NCBI GenBank assembly: GCA_963724625.1
Contig: CAVRVO010000001.1
Span: 62,001 to 126,000, forward strand
Direction of reading: 5' to 3'
DNA length: 64,000 nt
Origin: DATBVX01 sp963724625
Lineage (GTDB): Bacteria > Pseudomonadota > Gammaproteobacteria > Steroidobacterales > Steroidobacteraceae
Numbering within the stretch: position 1 is the stretch's first letter; the number at the start of each line of letters is the position of its first letter. A program made the translations under genes and the position numbers. Shown here in pieces: positions 49,508 to 58,933 of the stretch. Under the pieces are notes generated by a model, which saw only the letters and a list, made by a program, of their open reading frames with translations, did no database searches and was not told the DNA's origin.

Positions 49508-51022
49508 ATGTCTGACCATCGCATTCGAACGATCATGATCGTCGGCGGCGGCACCGCCGGTTGGACTGTCGCTGCGGTGCTCGCGCGAGTCCTGAAGCGC
49601 ACCTACTGCGACATTCGACTGATCGATGTGCCAGGGCCCGACACCGACGTCTCGAGCGAGGCAACCAATCCCGCGTTCCAGCGACTGAGAAGCCTGCTGG
49701 GCATCGACGAAGCCGACCTCGTGCGCGAGACCGGGGCGACCTTCAACCTTGGCCAGGAATTCAGGGATTGGGGCCAGATCGGAGATCGCTATTTCCATAC
49801 CTTTGGCTCGTTTGGAGCCCGGCTCGAAGCTGTGCCGTTCCACCACTATTGGTTGAAGCTGCGCGAATCAGGGGATGCCGCGAGCATCGAGGAATTCTCC
49901 ACTGCGACCCAGCTCGCGAAACACGGGCGATTCGCACCTCCTGTGGCCGAACAGCGCTCGGTGCTGACACTCTATTCATATGCGTATCACTTCTGTGCGA
50001 ATCGGCTTGCCGCCTACCTGAGCAACTATGCGCAGGCTCGAGGCGTGCAACGGATCGTCAGCCATGTGAAGGATGTAAAGCTGCGTGGCGACGACGGCTT
50101 CATCGAAGCACTGGTACTCGATGACGGTGCGCGCGCCGGGGCTGATCTGTATCTCGACTGCACCGGTCATCACGGGACACTTGCGAGGCAGGCCCTCGAC
50201 GTCGGCTTTGAAGACTGGAGCCCGTGGCTTCCTTGCGATCGCGCCGTTGCGACATCGTGTGCGGGGCTCGAGGATGCGCCGCCCTATTCGCAGGCGATTG
50301 CCTCGGGCGCCGGTTGGCAATGGCGCATACCGCTGCACGAGCGCCTCGACTGCGGTCAGTCGTATTGCAGTCGTTTCCTTGACGATGACGCTGCGACCGA
50401 CGCGTTACTCGATGCGCTTCCGGGCCCAGCGCTCGGCGAGCCGCGACTGGTGCGTTTCGCGGCGGGACGCCCGCAGAGGTTCTGGACCCGAAACTGCGTC
50501 TGGATTCCGGGCGACGCCCTTGCGCCGCTGGAGCCGATCCGACTGCATCTGGTGCAGACCGCCATCTCCCGTCTGCTAACGACGTTTCCGGATCAACGGT
50601 TCAATCCCAGCGATGCCGAGGAGTACAACCGGCTCACCATCGCCGAGCACGAGCGCATTCGTGACTTCCTCATTCTTCACTATTGGGCCACGACGCGGCA
50701 CGACTCGCCCTTCTGGGAGTACTGCCGCTCCATGAACGTGCCCGACACGTTGCGCCACAAGGTCGAGCTCTTTCGCAGCAGTGGACGCGTGAGCCTTTTC
50801 GATGACGAGCACTTCGGCGAGGAAAGCTGGGTGTCGGTCCTGCTGGGGCAGGGCGTGATCCCGCGGACCTACGATCCGCTCGCAGATGTCGTGAACTTCG
50901 AGGAAGTGAAGGCAGTGTCGCTGCGCATGCGCTCGATGATTCACGATGCGGTCGAGACTGTGCCGACGCATCGCCAGTTCATTGAGAGTCATCGCAGCAC
51001 TGACCGAGGGCGTCATGACTGA
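49508..51022 (+). CDS. Tryptophan-halogenase-like flavoprotein 1, catalytic Lys replaced
   Basis: 504-aa FAD protein of the tryptophan halogenase family. The dinucleotide motif is IVGGGTAGW, and WQWRIP is present. The position of the catalytic Lys (K79 in PrnA; FKLGIEF in the two neighbours) reads FNLGQEF, so Asn80. The GEATIPP motif is SSEATNPAF, and PLEST is PLEPIRL. These losses suggest it does not halogenate in the usual way. Start ATG 49508 is chosen because MSDHRIRTIMIVGGG matches the start of paralogue 3; the frame is open upstream to 49406. Its end overlaps paralogue 2 by eight bases. Confidence 0.87.
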   Translation: MSDHRIRTIMIVGGGTAGWTVAAVLARVLKRTYCDIRLIDVPGPDTDVSSEATNPAFQRLRSLLGIDEADLVRETGATFNLGQEFRDWGQIGDRYFHTFGSFGARLEAVPFHHYWLKLRESGDAASIEEFSTATQLAKHGRFAPPVAEQRSVLTLYSYAYHFCANRLAAYLSNYAQARGVQRIVSHVKDVKLRGDDGFIEALVLDDGARAGADLYLDCTGHHGTLARQALDVGFEDWSPWLPCDRAVATSCAGLEDAPPYSQAIASGAGWQWRIPLHERLDCGQSYCSRFLDDDAATDALLDALPGPALGEPRLVRFAAGRPQRFWTRNCVWIPGDALAPLEPIRLHLVQTAISRLLTTFPDQRFNPSDAEEYNRLTIAEHERIRDFLILHYWATTRHDSPFWEYCRSMNVPDTLRHKVELFRSSGRVSLFDDEHFGEESWVSVLLGQGVIPRTYDPLADVVNFEEVKAVSLRMRSMIHDAVETVPTHRQFIESHRSTDRGRHD

Positions 51023-52577
51023 TGCGACTCGACCGGCCGAAGACGCGACGAGGTCCGCGCAGCGCATACGGGGCATCGCGATCGTCGGTGGCGGCACCGC
51101 CGGCTGGATGGCGGCGGCGATCCTCGTTCGCAAACTGCAGGATCGCTTCGGCGAGATCCGGGTCATCGAATCGCCCGATATCGGCACCGTCGGCGTGGGC
51201 GAGGCGACCATACCGCCCATTCGGCTCTTCAACAGCGCACTCGGTCTCGATGAAAACGATTTCCTGCGCCATACGCAGGGTACGTTCAAGCTCGGCATCG
51301 AGTTTCGCGACTGGGCCCACGTGGGCCATCGCTACTTTCATCCCTTCGGCGCGCATGGAGTGAGTCTCGATATGACTTCGCTTCACCAGGACTGGCTGAG
51401 GCTGCGTCAATCAGGGGAGACGACGAGCTTCGAGGATTTCTCGCTGAGCACTGTCGCGGCTCGGCTTGGTCACTTCATGCGACCAGCCGAAGCCGAGACA
51501 CCGATCTGGTCCGCCTCCTCATACGCCTTTCATTTTGATGCGGGGTTGTATGCGGGATATCTAAGAGAGTATGCGCAGGCGCGAGGGGTGAAGCGTCTCG
51601 AGAGGAAGGTGACGAACGTGGAGCTGCGCGGTGAGGATGGGTTCATCCGCGCACTGCAGCTCGATGACGGAACCCGCGTCGAAGCGGACCTCTTCATCGA
51701 CTGCTCCGGGTTCAGAGGGCTTCTGATCGAGCAGGCGCTCAAGACCGGGTATGAGGACTGGACTCACTGGCTGCCGTGCGATCGAGCAGTCGCGGTGCCG
51801 TGTGAGAGCGCAGGGGAGCTGACGCCCTACACCCGCTCAACCGCGCGAAACGCCGGCTGGCAGTGGCGCATTCCCTTGCAGCATCGCATCGGCAATGGGT
51901 ACGTGTACTGCAGTCGCTTCATCAGCGATGACGAGGCGGCGGCGACGCTGCTGGCAAACCTGGATGGCAAGGCGCGCGCCGAGCCGCGGTTCTTGAGCTT
52001 CACGACGGGGCGGCGAAAGAAGTTCTGGAACAAGAACTGCATTGCGCTCGGACTGGCGAGCGGGTTCATGGAACCGCTCGAGTCCACCAGCATCCATCTC
52101 ATCCAGAAGGGGCTCACACACCTGCTCAACTTGTTTCCAGATCGCAGCTTCTCGCCGATCCTCATCGAGGAGTACAACCGCCAGGCCATCACCGAGTACG
52201 AGCGCATTCGCGATTTCATCATCCTGCACTACAAGGCGACCACGCGTGAGGACACGCCGCTGTGGCAATACTGCGGCCGCATGCCGATACCCGATACCCT
52301 CGCGTACCGGATCGACCAGTTCCGCAATAGCGGGCGCGTGGTGCGATATGGTGCGGAGCTCTTCGTAGCAACCAGCTGGCTCGCTGTGCTCATGGGGCAG
52401 GACATCTGGCCGGAGCGTTACGATCCACTGGTCGATCAACAGGACCTCGAAGAGCTGCGTAGAAACTTGCACGAGATGCGCACCGTGATCCGTCGAACAG
52501 CCGAAGCGGCGCCACAGCACGCCGACTACATCGCTCGGCACTGTCGCGCGAATCCCACCGGCGTGAGCGTGACGTAG
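51015..52577 (+). CDS. Tryptophan-halogenase-like flavoprotein 2
   Basis: 520-aa paralogue with all family signatures: IVGGGTAGWMAA, GVGEATIPPIR, catalytic Lys92 in GTFKLGIEFRDW, GWQWRIPLQHR and the Glu in FMEPLESTSIHL. Predicted FAD-dependent halogenase or related flavoenzyme; in TonB-receptor loci the natural substrate of this family is generally unknown. ATG 51015 overlaps the previous gene by eight bases, and its TAG is followed immediately by the next ATG. The central part is nearly identical to paralogue 3. Confidence 0.9.
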   Translation: MTDATRPAEDATRSAQRIRGIAIVGGGTAGWMAAAILVRKLQDRFGEIRVIESPDIGTVGVGEATIPPIRLFNSALGLDENDFLRHTQGTFKLGIEFRDWAHVGHRYFHPFGAHGVSLDMTSLHQDWLRLRQSGETTSFEDFSLSTVAARLGHFMRPAEAETPIWSASSYAFHFDAGLYAGYLREYAQARGVKRLERKVTNVELRGEDGFIRALQLDDGTRVEADLFIDCSGFRGLLIEQALKTGYEDWTHWLPCDRAVAVPCESAGELTPYTRSTARNAGWQWRIPLQHRIGNGYVYCSRFISDDEAAATLLANLDGKARAEPRFLSFTTGRRKKFWNKNCIALGLASGFMEPLESTSIHLIQKGLTHLLNLFPDRSFSPILIEEYNRQAITEYERIRDFIILHYKATTREDTPLWQYCGRMPIPDTLAYRIDQFRNSGRVVRYGAELFVATSWLAVLMGQDIWPERYDPLVDQQDLEELRRNLHEMRTVIRRTAEAAPQHADYIARHCRANPTGVSVT

Positions 52578-54102
52578 ATGCCGGACAATCGCATTCGCAG
52601 CATCGCTATTGTTGGAGGCGGTACCGCCGGTTGGATGGCTGCCGCGCTCATCGCCCGCGTACTGAAGAACGGGGATTGCGCCATTACGGTGATCGAGTCT
52701 CCCGAGATCGGGACCATCGGTGTAGGTGAAGCGACGATTCCGCCCATTCGTTCGTTCAATCAGCTTCTGGGCATCGATGAGAACGATTTCATCCGCAAGA
52801 CACAGGCGACGTTCAAGCTCGGGATCGAGTTTCGCGACTGGGGGCGAATCGGGCATACCTATCTTCATCCGTTCGGAAAATACGGCGTCACCATCGAACA
52901 GGTCGCCTTCCATCATCACTGGTTACGGCTGCGTGAGCTGGGAGATGAAACACCGCTGCGGGAGTACTCGCTTTCCGGCACCGCGGCGTATCTTGGCAAG
53001 TTCATGCGTCCCGTAGAGGACCCGCGACTCATTCTTTCCAGTCTTTCCTACGCGTTTCATTTTGATGCGGGTTTGTACGCTGTGTATTTGCGCGAGTACG
53101 CGCAGGCGCGAGGGGTGAAGCGGCTCGAGAGGAAAGTGGTGAACGTAGAGTTGCGCGGTGAGGACGGGTTCATCCGCGCGCTGCAGCTCGATGATGGAAC
53201 CAGGGTCGAAGCGGATCTGTACATCGATTGCTCCGGGTTCCGGGGACTGCTGATCGAGCAGGCGCTCAAGACTGGCTATGAAGACTGGACTGCACTGGTT
53301 ACCGTGCGATCGGGCGGTGGCCGTGCCGTGCGAGAGTGCAGGAGAGTTGACCCCTTACACACGTTCAACGGCGCGCAGTGCGGGCTGGCAGTGGCGCATT
53401 CCGCTGCAGCATCGGATCGGCAACGGCTACGTTTACTGCAGTCGTTTCGTCAGCGATGACGAGGCGGCGGCGACCTTGCTGGCGAACCTGGATGGGAAGG
53501 CGCTGGCCGAGCCCAGGTTTCTGAGCTTCACGACCGGGCGGCGCAAGAAGTTCTGGAACAAGAACTGCATTGCCTTGGGGCTCGCGAGCGGTTTCATGGA
53601 GCCACTCGAATCCACCAGCATCCATCTCATCCAGAGCGGCGTGACGCAGCTCGCGGCGATTTTCCCCGACCGGACCTTCGATCCCTCGGATGCGGAGGAG
53701 TACAACCGGCTGCAGATCGGCGAATACGAGCACACCCGCGACTTCATCACGCTCCACTACTTCGCTACCGAGCGTGAGGACCAGCCGCTCTGGTCGTATT
53801 GCCGAAACATGTCGATACCCGACTCGCTTGCATACCGCATTCAGCTGTTTCGCAGCAGCGGACGGGTAGCGTTCTATGACAAGGAACTGTTCGTCGAATC
53901 CAACTGGTTGTCGATCTTCATCGGCCAGCAGATCTGGCCGCAACGCTTTGATCCACTCACATACCTGATGCCGGAAGAAGAAACGAAACGTCAGTTGTTG
54001 CGACTGAAGAGCTTGATCCGCCAGACCGCGGAAGCCATGCCGACGCATGCAGGCTTCATCGCCGAACACTGCCGTGCCAAGCACCTCTCCTCGGTACGTT
54101 GA
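52578..54102 (+). CDS. Tryptophan-halogenase-like flavoprotein 3, frameshifted
   Basis: 507 aa after correction. Signatures IVGGGTAGWMAA, GVGEATIPPIR, Lys80 in ATFKLGIEFRDW, GWQWRIPLQHR and FMEPLESTSIHL are intact. An extra G at 53292 breaks the frame at YEDWT|HWLPCDRAV; both halves are otherwise full and conserved. Start directly abuts the stop of paralogue 2, so the three genes form one operon. Role as for paralogue 2. Confidence 0.87.
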
Positions 54103-54140
54103 TCAGAGGGAATAGCCGAGCGCGTCGTTGTCGCGGTCCC

Positions 54141-54563
54141 TCAGACCTTGTACGTCGAGAGCAAGAGACTCGTTTCCGTGTTCGAGATCCCCTGGAGCAT
54201 GCGGATCTGTGCCAGGACGCGATCGAATGCCTCGAGGTTGTCGGTGCGTAGCTCTGCGACGATGTCCCACCGGCCGTTGGTACTGTGCAGTGAGCTCACC
54301 GCCGGTTCACCCCGCAGTGCCTTGAGAACCGCCTCGGTTCGATTGCCCTCGACGGCAATGGTCATCAACGCACGAATGCGGTGCTCCTCGGCCTGCGGCC
54401 GCAGTCTCACGGTGTAACCGGTGATCGTGCCTTCGGACTCGAGTCGGCGCAGCCGGTTCTGAACCGTCCCGCGCGAGACTTTCAGCGCTTTCGCCAACGA
54501 GGCAATCGAGGTTCGGGCGTTGTGACGCAGCAGGCCCAGTAACTGCCGATCGGTATCGTCCAT
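54141..54563 (-). CDS. Lrp/AsnC-family transcriptional regulator
   Basis: 140-aa regulator with N-terminal HTH (DDTDRQLLGLLRHNARTSIA, LKVSRGTVQNRLRRLESEG) and C-terminal RAM/AsnC ligand domain (ALMTIAVEGNRTEAVLKAL, GRWDIVAELRT). It is divergent from ornithine cyclodeaminase-arginase with 175 bp between starts, so control of arginine/ornithine catabolism is the most likely role. Its stop lies 38 bp from the convergent halogenase 3 stop. Confidence 0.88.
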   Translation of the reverse strand: MDDTDRQLLGLLRHNARTSIASLAKALKVSRGTVQNRLRRLESEGTITGYTVRLRPQAEEHRIRALMTIAVEGNRTEAVLKALRGEPAVSSLHSTNGRWDIVAELRTDNLEAFDRVLAQIRMLQGISNTETSLLLSTYKV

Positions 54564-54738
54564 GGCGGCTCCACCATTGAAGTGGCCTGTATTCTAATCA
54601 AAACGACAGCACTGAGTGTCAAAGTGTTCAATAAGTGACTCAGTGTGAGCAGTTTTCTGGCTTTTCTTTGGCCTAGCGACCCGGGGACACTGCCATCAGG
54701 CGTGGTCTGCGGCTGCGCCCACCAACACATCCAAGCGA

Positions 54739-55845
54739 ATGAGCGAGGCCGTCATGGTCGATTACATCGGAATCGAGCGGGTGCGGGAGCTGGTTGCTCG
54801 CGTCGGGACCGGCCGCTTTATCGAAGGACTGGCCACCGAGATCGAGTCCGACTACCGGCGCTGGCGTGAATTCGAAAAGTCGCCGCGGCACGCATCGCAT
54901 TCGAGCGTCGGCGTGATCGAGCTCATGCCCACGAGCGACGGACGCCAGTACTCATTCAAGTACGTCAACGGCCATCCCAAGAACACCGCGGCGGGACTGT
55001 TGACGGTCACGGCCTTCGGTGTGTTGGCCGATGTCGACACCGGTTATCCATTGTTGCTGTCGGAACTGACGTTCAGCACGGCACTGCGCACGGCCGCCAC
55101 GTCGGCACTTGCAGCGCGCTGGATGGCCCGGCCATCGAGCCGTGTGATGGCCCTGATCGGCAATGGCGCACAGAGCGAATTTCAGGCGATTGCCTTTCAC
55201 CACATGCTGGGCATTCGTGAACTGCGTCTGCACGACACGGATCCACGCGCAACCGCCAAGCTCGAACGCAACCTGGCGGCCTTGCAACTCGGGGGACTTC
55301 GCGTCGTGCGCTGCGCGAGTGCTGCCGATGCCGCGCGTGGTTCCGATATCGTCACGACGGTCACTGCCGACAAGTGCAATGCGATCATCCTGACGCCCGC
55401 AATGATTGAGCCGGGCATGCATCTGAACGCGATCGGCGGAGATTGCCCCGGCAAGACCGAGCTTCACGCAGATATCCTGCGCAGGCCCGACGCACGGGTC
55501 GTGGTCGAGTTCGAACCGCAATCCCGGGCGGAAGGCGAGATCCAGCAGCTCGACGCGACATTTCCGGTCATCGAGTTCAGCGATGTGGTGTCGGGCAAGA
55601 TGCAGGGCCGGACGAGCGAACGTGAGGTCACGATTTTCGATTCGGTCGGCTTTGCGCTGGAAGACTTCTCCACACTGAGATACTTGCATCGCATGCACAT
55701 GGAACTGCGCGGCGCTCAGCACCGGATTGATCTGGTTCCGCATCTCGACGATCCGAAGAATCTATTTGGGGCGCTCATCGGCACATCCGGGCAAGCGCAG
55801 CGCCCCATGACCCAGCGACCCATGCGCGAGGGAATGAACGCATGA
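54739..55845 (+). CDS. Ornithine cyclodeaminase
   Basis: 368-aa enzyme of the OCD/mu-crystallin family that converts ornithine to proline with release of ammonia. Seen: KYVNGHPKNTAAGLLTVTAF, ALIGNGAQSEFQAIAF (NAD-binding Gly motif), HLNAIGGDCPGKTEL and the long-branch C-terminal extension. First gene of a two-gene operon with arginase (four-base ATGA overlap at 55842). Probably controlled by the divergent Lrp-type regulator. Confidence 0.9.
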   Translation: MSEAVMVDYIGIERVRELVARVGTGRFIEGLATEIESDYRRWREFEKSPRHASHSSVGVIELMPTSDGRQYSFKYVNGHPKNTAAGLLTVTAFGVLADVDTGYPLLLSELTFSTALRTAATSALAARWMARPSSRVMALIGNGAQSEFQAIAFHHMLGIRELRLHDTDPRATAKLERNLAALQLGGLRVVRCASAADAARGSDIVTTVTADKCNAIILTPAMIEPGMHLNAIGGDCPGKTELHADILRRPDARVVVEFEPQSRAEGEIQQLDATFPVIEFSDVVSGKMQGRTSEREVTIFDSVGFALEDFSTLRYLHRMHMELRGAQHRIDLVPHLDDPKNLFGALIGTSGQAQRPMTQRPMREGMNA

Positions 55846-56819
55846 CCTCATCGACACCGCGCACCGCGAGCCTCATCGGCGCCCCGACTGATATCGGCGC
55901 CAGCGATCGTGGGGCTTTGATGGGCCCTGAGGCACTACGTGTGGCCGGCCTGCACAGTGCGCTGGTAAGTCGCGGATTGATGGTGAATGACCGGGGAAAT
56001 CTGCAGGGGCCAGCCAATCCCTGGCAGCCGCCGGTCGATGGCTATCGGCATCTTGCCGAAGTCGTGGAATGGAACCGGCAGGTGCATGACGCCGTGCACC
56101 GCGAACTGAAAGATGAATGCCTGCCCATTCTGCTCGGAGGAGACCACAGCCTGAGTATTGGTTCGATCAGTGCGGTGGCTCGCCACTGTCGCGAACAAGG
56201 CAAAACGCTGCGCGTTCTGTGGTTCGACGCCCACGCTGATTTCAATACTCGCGAGCTGTCTCCAAGCGGCAACCTGCATGGCATGCCGGTCGCCTGCCTG
56301 TGCGGGTTTGGCCCTCGTGAATTGATAGAGATCGGTGGCCGCGTACCCGCGATCAGTCCGAGGTGGATCCGCCAGATTGGGATTCGCAGCGTCGATGCCG
56401 GCGAGAAGCGCTTCGTGCACGAGCAAGGGCTGGAAGTATTCGACATGCGCTACATCGACGAGATGGGAGTGCGGGACACGATGGAACTGGCTCTGTCGGG
56501 CATCGACGCGAATACGCATTTGCATGTCAGCTTCGACGTCGATTATCTGGATCCCGATATCGCCCCGGGTGTGGGTACCACGGTTCCCGGCGGGCCCTCG
56601 TACCGGGAAGCCCAACTCTGCATGGAAATGATCGCCGACACTGGCCGCCTGGCATCACTCGATATCGTGGAACTCAACCCGGCGCTTGATGTACGCAACA
56701 AGACCGCAGCGCTCGCCGTGGACTTGATCGAATCGCTGTTTGGCAAGAGCACCCTGATGCGCCAGCCTGCAGAAGCACGTCGAGTGGTACGCGCCGTAGA
56801 GAAACGCGCCGGCCAGTAG
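55842..56819 (+). CDS. Arginase (ureohydrolase family)
   Basis: 325-aa manganese enzyme hydrolysing arginine to ornithine and urea. Metal ligands are in GGDHSLSIGS (D101,H102 region), WFDAHADFN (D129,H131,D133) and SFDVDYLDP (D232,D234). With the upstream ornithine cyclodeaminase it gives the arginine-ornithine-proline route. Agmatinase or another ureohydrolase is less likely given the neighbour. Confidence 0.9.
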   Translation: MTSSTPRTASLIGAPTDIGASDRGALMGPEALRVAGLHSALVSRGLMVNDRGNLQGPANPWQPPVDGYRHLAEVVEWNRQVHDAVHRELKDECLPILLGGDHSLSIGSISAVARHCREQGKTLRVLWFDAHADFNTRELSPSGNLHGMPVACLCGFGPRELIEIGGRVPAISPRWIRQIGIRSVDAGEKRFVHEQGLEVFDMRYIDEMGVRDTMELALSGIDANTHLHVSFDVDYLDPDIAPGVGTTVPGGPSYREAQLCMEMIADTGRLASLDIVELNPALDVRNKTAALAVDLIESLFGKSTLMRQPAEARRVVRAVEKRAGQ

Positions 56820-56829
56820 CTGTCGCCAA

Positions 56830-57546
56830 TCAACGGAAGAAGAAGAACGTGTTCGCAGTGAGGCGCCCGCGGCGCGGATCGCCGTCGAACGCAAAATCCT
56901 GCGGAATGTCCGCGCTGTGCAATGAGATGCTGCGGTAGACCAGCACCCGATTCGGCACCGCCTCGAAACGCGCGATCCGCTCGAACAACGCTGTATCGCC
57001 GCTGATGTACTCGAAGGGCGGCGGCCCGTGCACCTTCAGTTCCGCTTCCACCGTTTTCGTGTAGTCAGCCAGGCGCTGCGGCCGGATGCTCTCGAAGCCG
57101 GTCGCGCGATGGCGATAGAACGAAGTGCCGCCAAGCTCCGTCGGGCAAAGATAATGGAGCACCGCGATCTGCTGATCGTTCGTGTTGTCAAAGTGCGGCA
57201 GCCGCTGCAGAACCTGCAGCTTCGCCTGTGGCGTCGTCACCAGCGAGAAGGTGGCGAGTTCTTTCACCACGCGGCTGGCGCCCAGGCCGAGGCTCGCACT
57301 GATCAGGTCGCCGAGGAAAGCACGCACCGCAAAGGTGTAGATCTGCGGAATCGGCGCGCGCACGCCGGGGTAGAAGGCGTCCGTGACCGAATCAAACTCG
57401 CAATGCGTCGCGGCGTAATCGATCAGCACCCCGGGATCGCTCAAGAAATTGTCGACGATCAGCACGGGCGAGCGCTCGTTGCCGACGTGTGCGACCGAGT
57501 GCTCGAACGCGCTGTGCAGTCTCAGCTTGCCGTTAAGATCGATCAT
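56830..57546 (-). CDS. DUF6445-family protein with 2OG-Fe(II)-oxygenase-like residues
   Basis: 238-aa protein of the DUF6445 type, frequently found near TonB-receptor/tryptophan-halogenase clusters. No signal peptide. I see H118-x-D120 (LPHFDNTND), a distal H210 (YRSISLHSAD) and a basic R226/R228 some 16-18 residues later (DPRRGRLTANTFFF), the spacing expected of the HxD...H...R iron/2-oxoglutarate site. Biochemical role unknown; an oxygenase acting with the halogenase-like flavoproteins is my inference. Its 3' end is 11 bp from the convergent arginase stop. Confidence 0.72.
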   Translation of the reverse strand: MIDLNGKLRLHSAFEHSVAHVGNERSPVLIVDNFLSDPGVLIDYAATHCEFDSVTDAFYPGVRAPIPQIYTFAVRAFLGDLISASLGLGASRVVKELATFSLVTTPQAKLQVLQRLPHFDNTNDQQIAVLHYLCPTELGGTSFYRHRATGFESIRPQRLADYTKTVEAELKVHGPPPFEYISGDTALFERIARFEAVPNRVLVYRSISLHSADIPQDFAFDGDPRRGRLTANTFFFFR

Positions 57547-57745
57547 CGATGCTCTACCGGAGGGTGAACCCTTTAAGCGTTGTAGGGGGATTTGACATCA
57601 CGGGGCTCGCGACACGTTCTTCCCACCGAGTCCGGCACAATATGCGCCAAGCTCTGTGCGCATCAATAACTCCAACAAGTTATGAGACCGTAGGCCTCGG
57701 GCGCAGCGGCTCGGGCAGGGAACACGCGGAGGTGAGGCCTTCGGC

Positions 57746-58684
57746 CTAGCGCTCGCGATTCAGATTCGAAAGACTCGCTTCTCGAGCGGCTCCGGCAGCC
57801 TCGGCGTAGCGGCGATCCGTGACGTCTCGATTGACCTCGAGCACCAGCCATTTCCCGCTTCGCTGCGACATGAGTGAAAGTCGGCCTTCGACCTCCACGA
57901 TGCGGCCGTCGCGAGTCGTGTGGCGCATCTCGCCGATCCATACTCCGTAGCGGGCCAGCATCGACTCGAGTTCTTTGACGGGCTTTCGCGTGACAGTCTG
58001 AAGGAGGTCGTGAGTAACCTTTCCCCGAGCCTCTTCGCGGGTGTACCCATAGAGCTGCTCAGCTGCCTGGTTCCAATAGAGGATCCCGGCGCCGTCCATT
58101 TCCCAGATGATGATTGCGTCGTGCGTGTATTCGAGCAGCTCCGAGTGCCACCACGGACTCTCCGTTGTCGGAGCTGCGCCCTGCAGGCCAATCGAGACCT
58201 CGGACGAAGAACTACTAGCCGCGGCCGCGGTGGTTGCTGCCGCCAAAGCCCGCGTCCGGGCGGCCACCAGTGCCGCATGGCGAGCCACGATGTCGATCTG
58301 AGCTTGCAGGTAGCCCCTTCCGAACAATGCGAGCGGGCCAACCGCCGCGGCAACCAGAGACAGGCCGCGCTCTCCGACAACGGCATGCGCGTTGAAGAGC
58401 GCGGAGGCTGCAAGCTGAAGCGCGATCGAGCTGTGCTTGTGGGGACGAAAAGACCGTGCATCGCGCAAGCGCCGGATCTGAATTGCGATCAGTATGCGTT
58501 CCGGGCCGATAGTGCCTGCCACGACCGCGACCGAGTCACCGGTCTCGATTGGCGGCCGCCCGGCACGCGAGGTGCGAAACCACACCGTTTCATCGTCAAG
58601 CGTGATTCGCGTGACGTATGTGTTCGAGACGATTTCGCTAACGGTGCCTTGTATCAGCTGCAGCAGCACCGCTGATCTGTCCAT
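57746..58684 (-). CDS. PAS-domain membrane-associated sensor without output domain
   Basis: 312-aa protein. The N-terminal ~95 residues are a beta-rich region of unknown family (ITLDDETVWFRTSRAGRPPI), then one hydrophobic helix (GLSLVAAAVGPLALF), an Ala-rich helical stretch, and one PAS/PAC domain (~195-300, HDAIIIWEMDGAGILYWNQA, ending VNRDVTDRRYAEAAG). Homologous PAS proteins continue into HisKA or GGDEF; here the chain ends. Start ATG 58684 (GAGGAC upstream) is preferred over TTG 58714. Either a truncated kinase or a partner protein. Confidence 0.7.
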   Translation of the reverse strand: MDRSAVLLQLIQGTVSEIVSNTYVTRITLDDETVWFRTSRAGRPPIETGDSVAVVAGTIGPERILIAIQIRRLRDARSFRPHKHSSIALQLAASALFNAHAVVGERGLSLVAAAVGPLALFGRGYLQAQIDIVARHAALVAARTRALAAATTAAAASSSSSEVSIGLQGAAPTTESPWWHSELLEYTHDAIIIWEMDGAGILYWNQAAEQLYGYTREEARGKVTHDLLQTVTRKPVKELESMLARYGVWIGEMRHTTRDGRIVEVEGRLSLMSQRSGKWLVLEVNRDVTDRRYAEAAGAAREASLSNLNRER

Positions 58685-58933
58685 TTCCGGATTGTCCTCT
58701 GACCAGGGCTTCAACGCCGTCAGGGTAGTGCGTCGCCGGCTGACTGTGCTCGCTTCGCGACATAACGTACCGACGTACTGGGTCTGATGACTCCTTTAGT
58801 ACCGGAGGACCGTCGCGCGCCAGCGACAGGATGCTCCGCATCGCCCGCAGCGCGTGGGTCATGCAGTTGGTGACAGTCCAGCTGACACTAGCAGACGCTT
58901 TCATCCATGGGGCATCATGGATGAAGTTTAACG

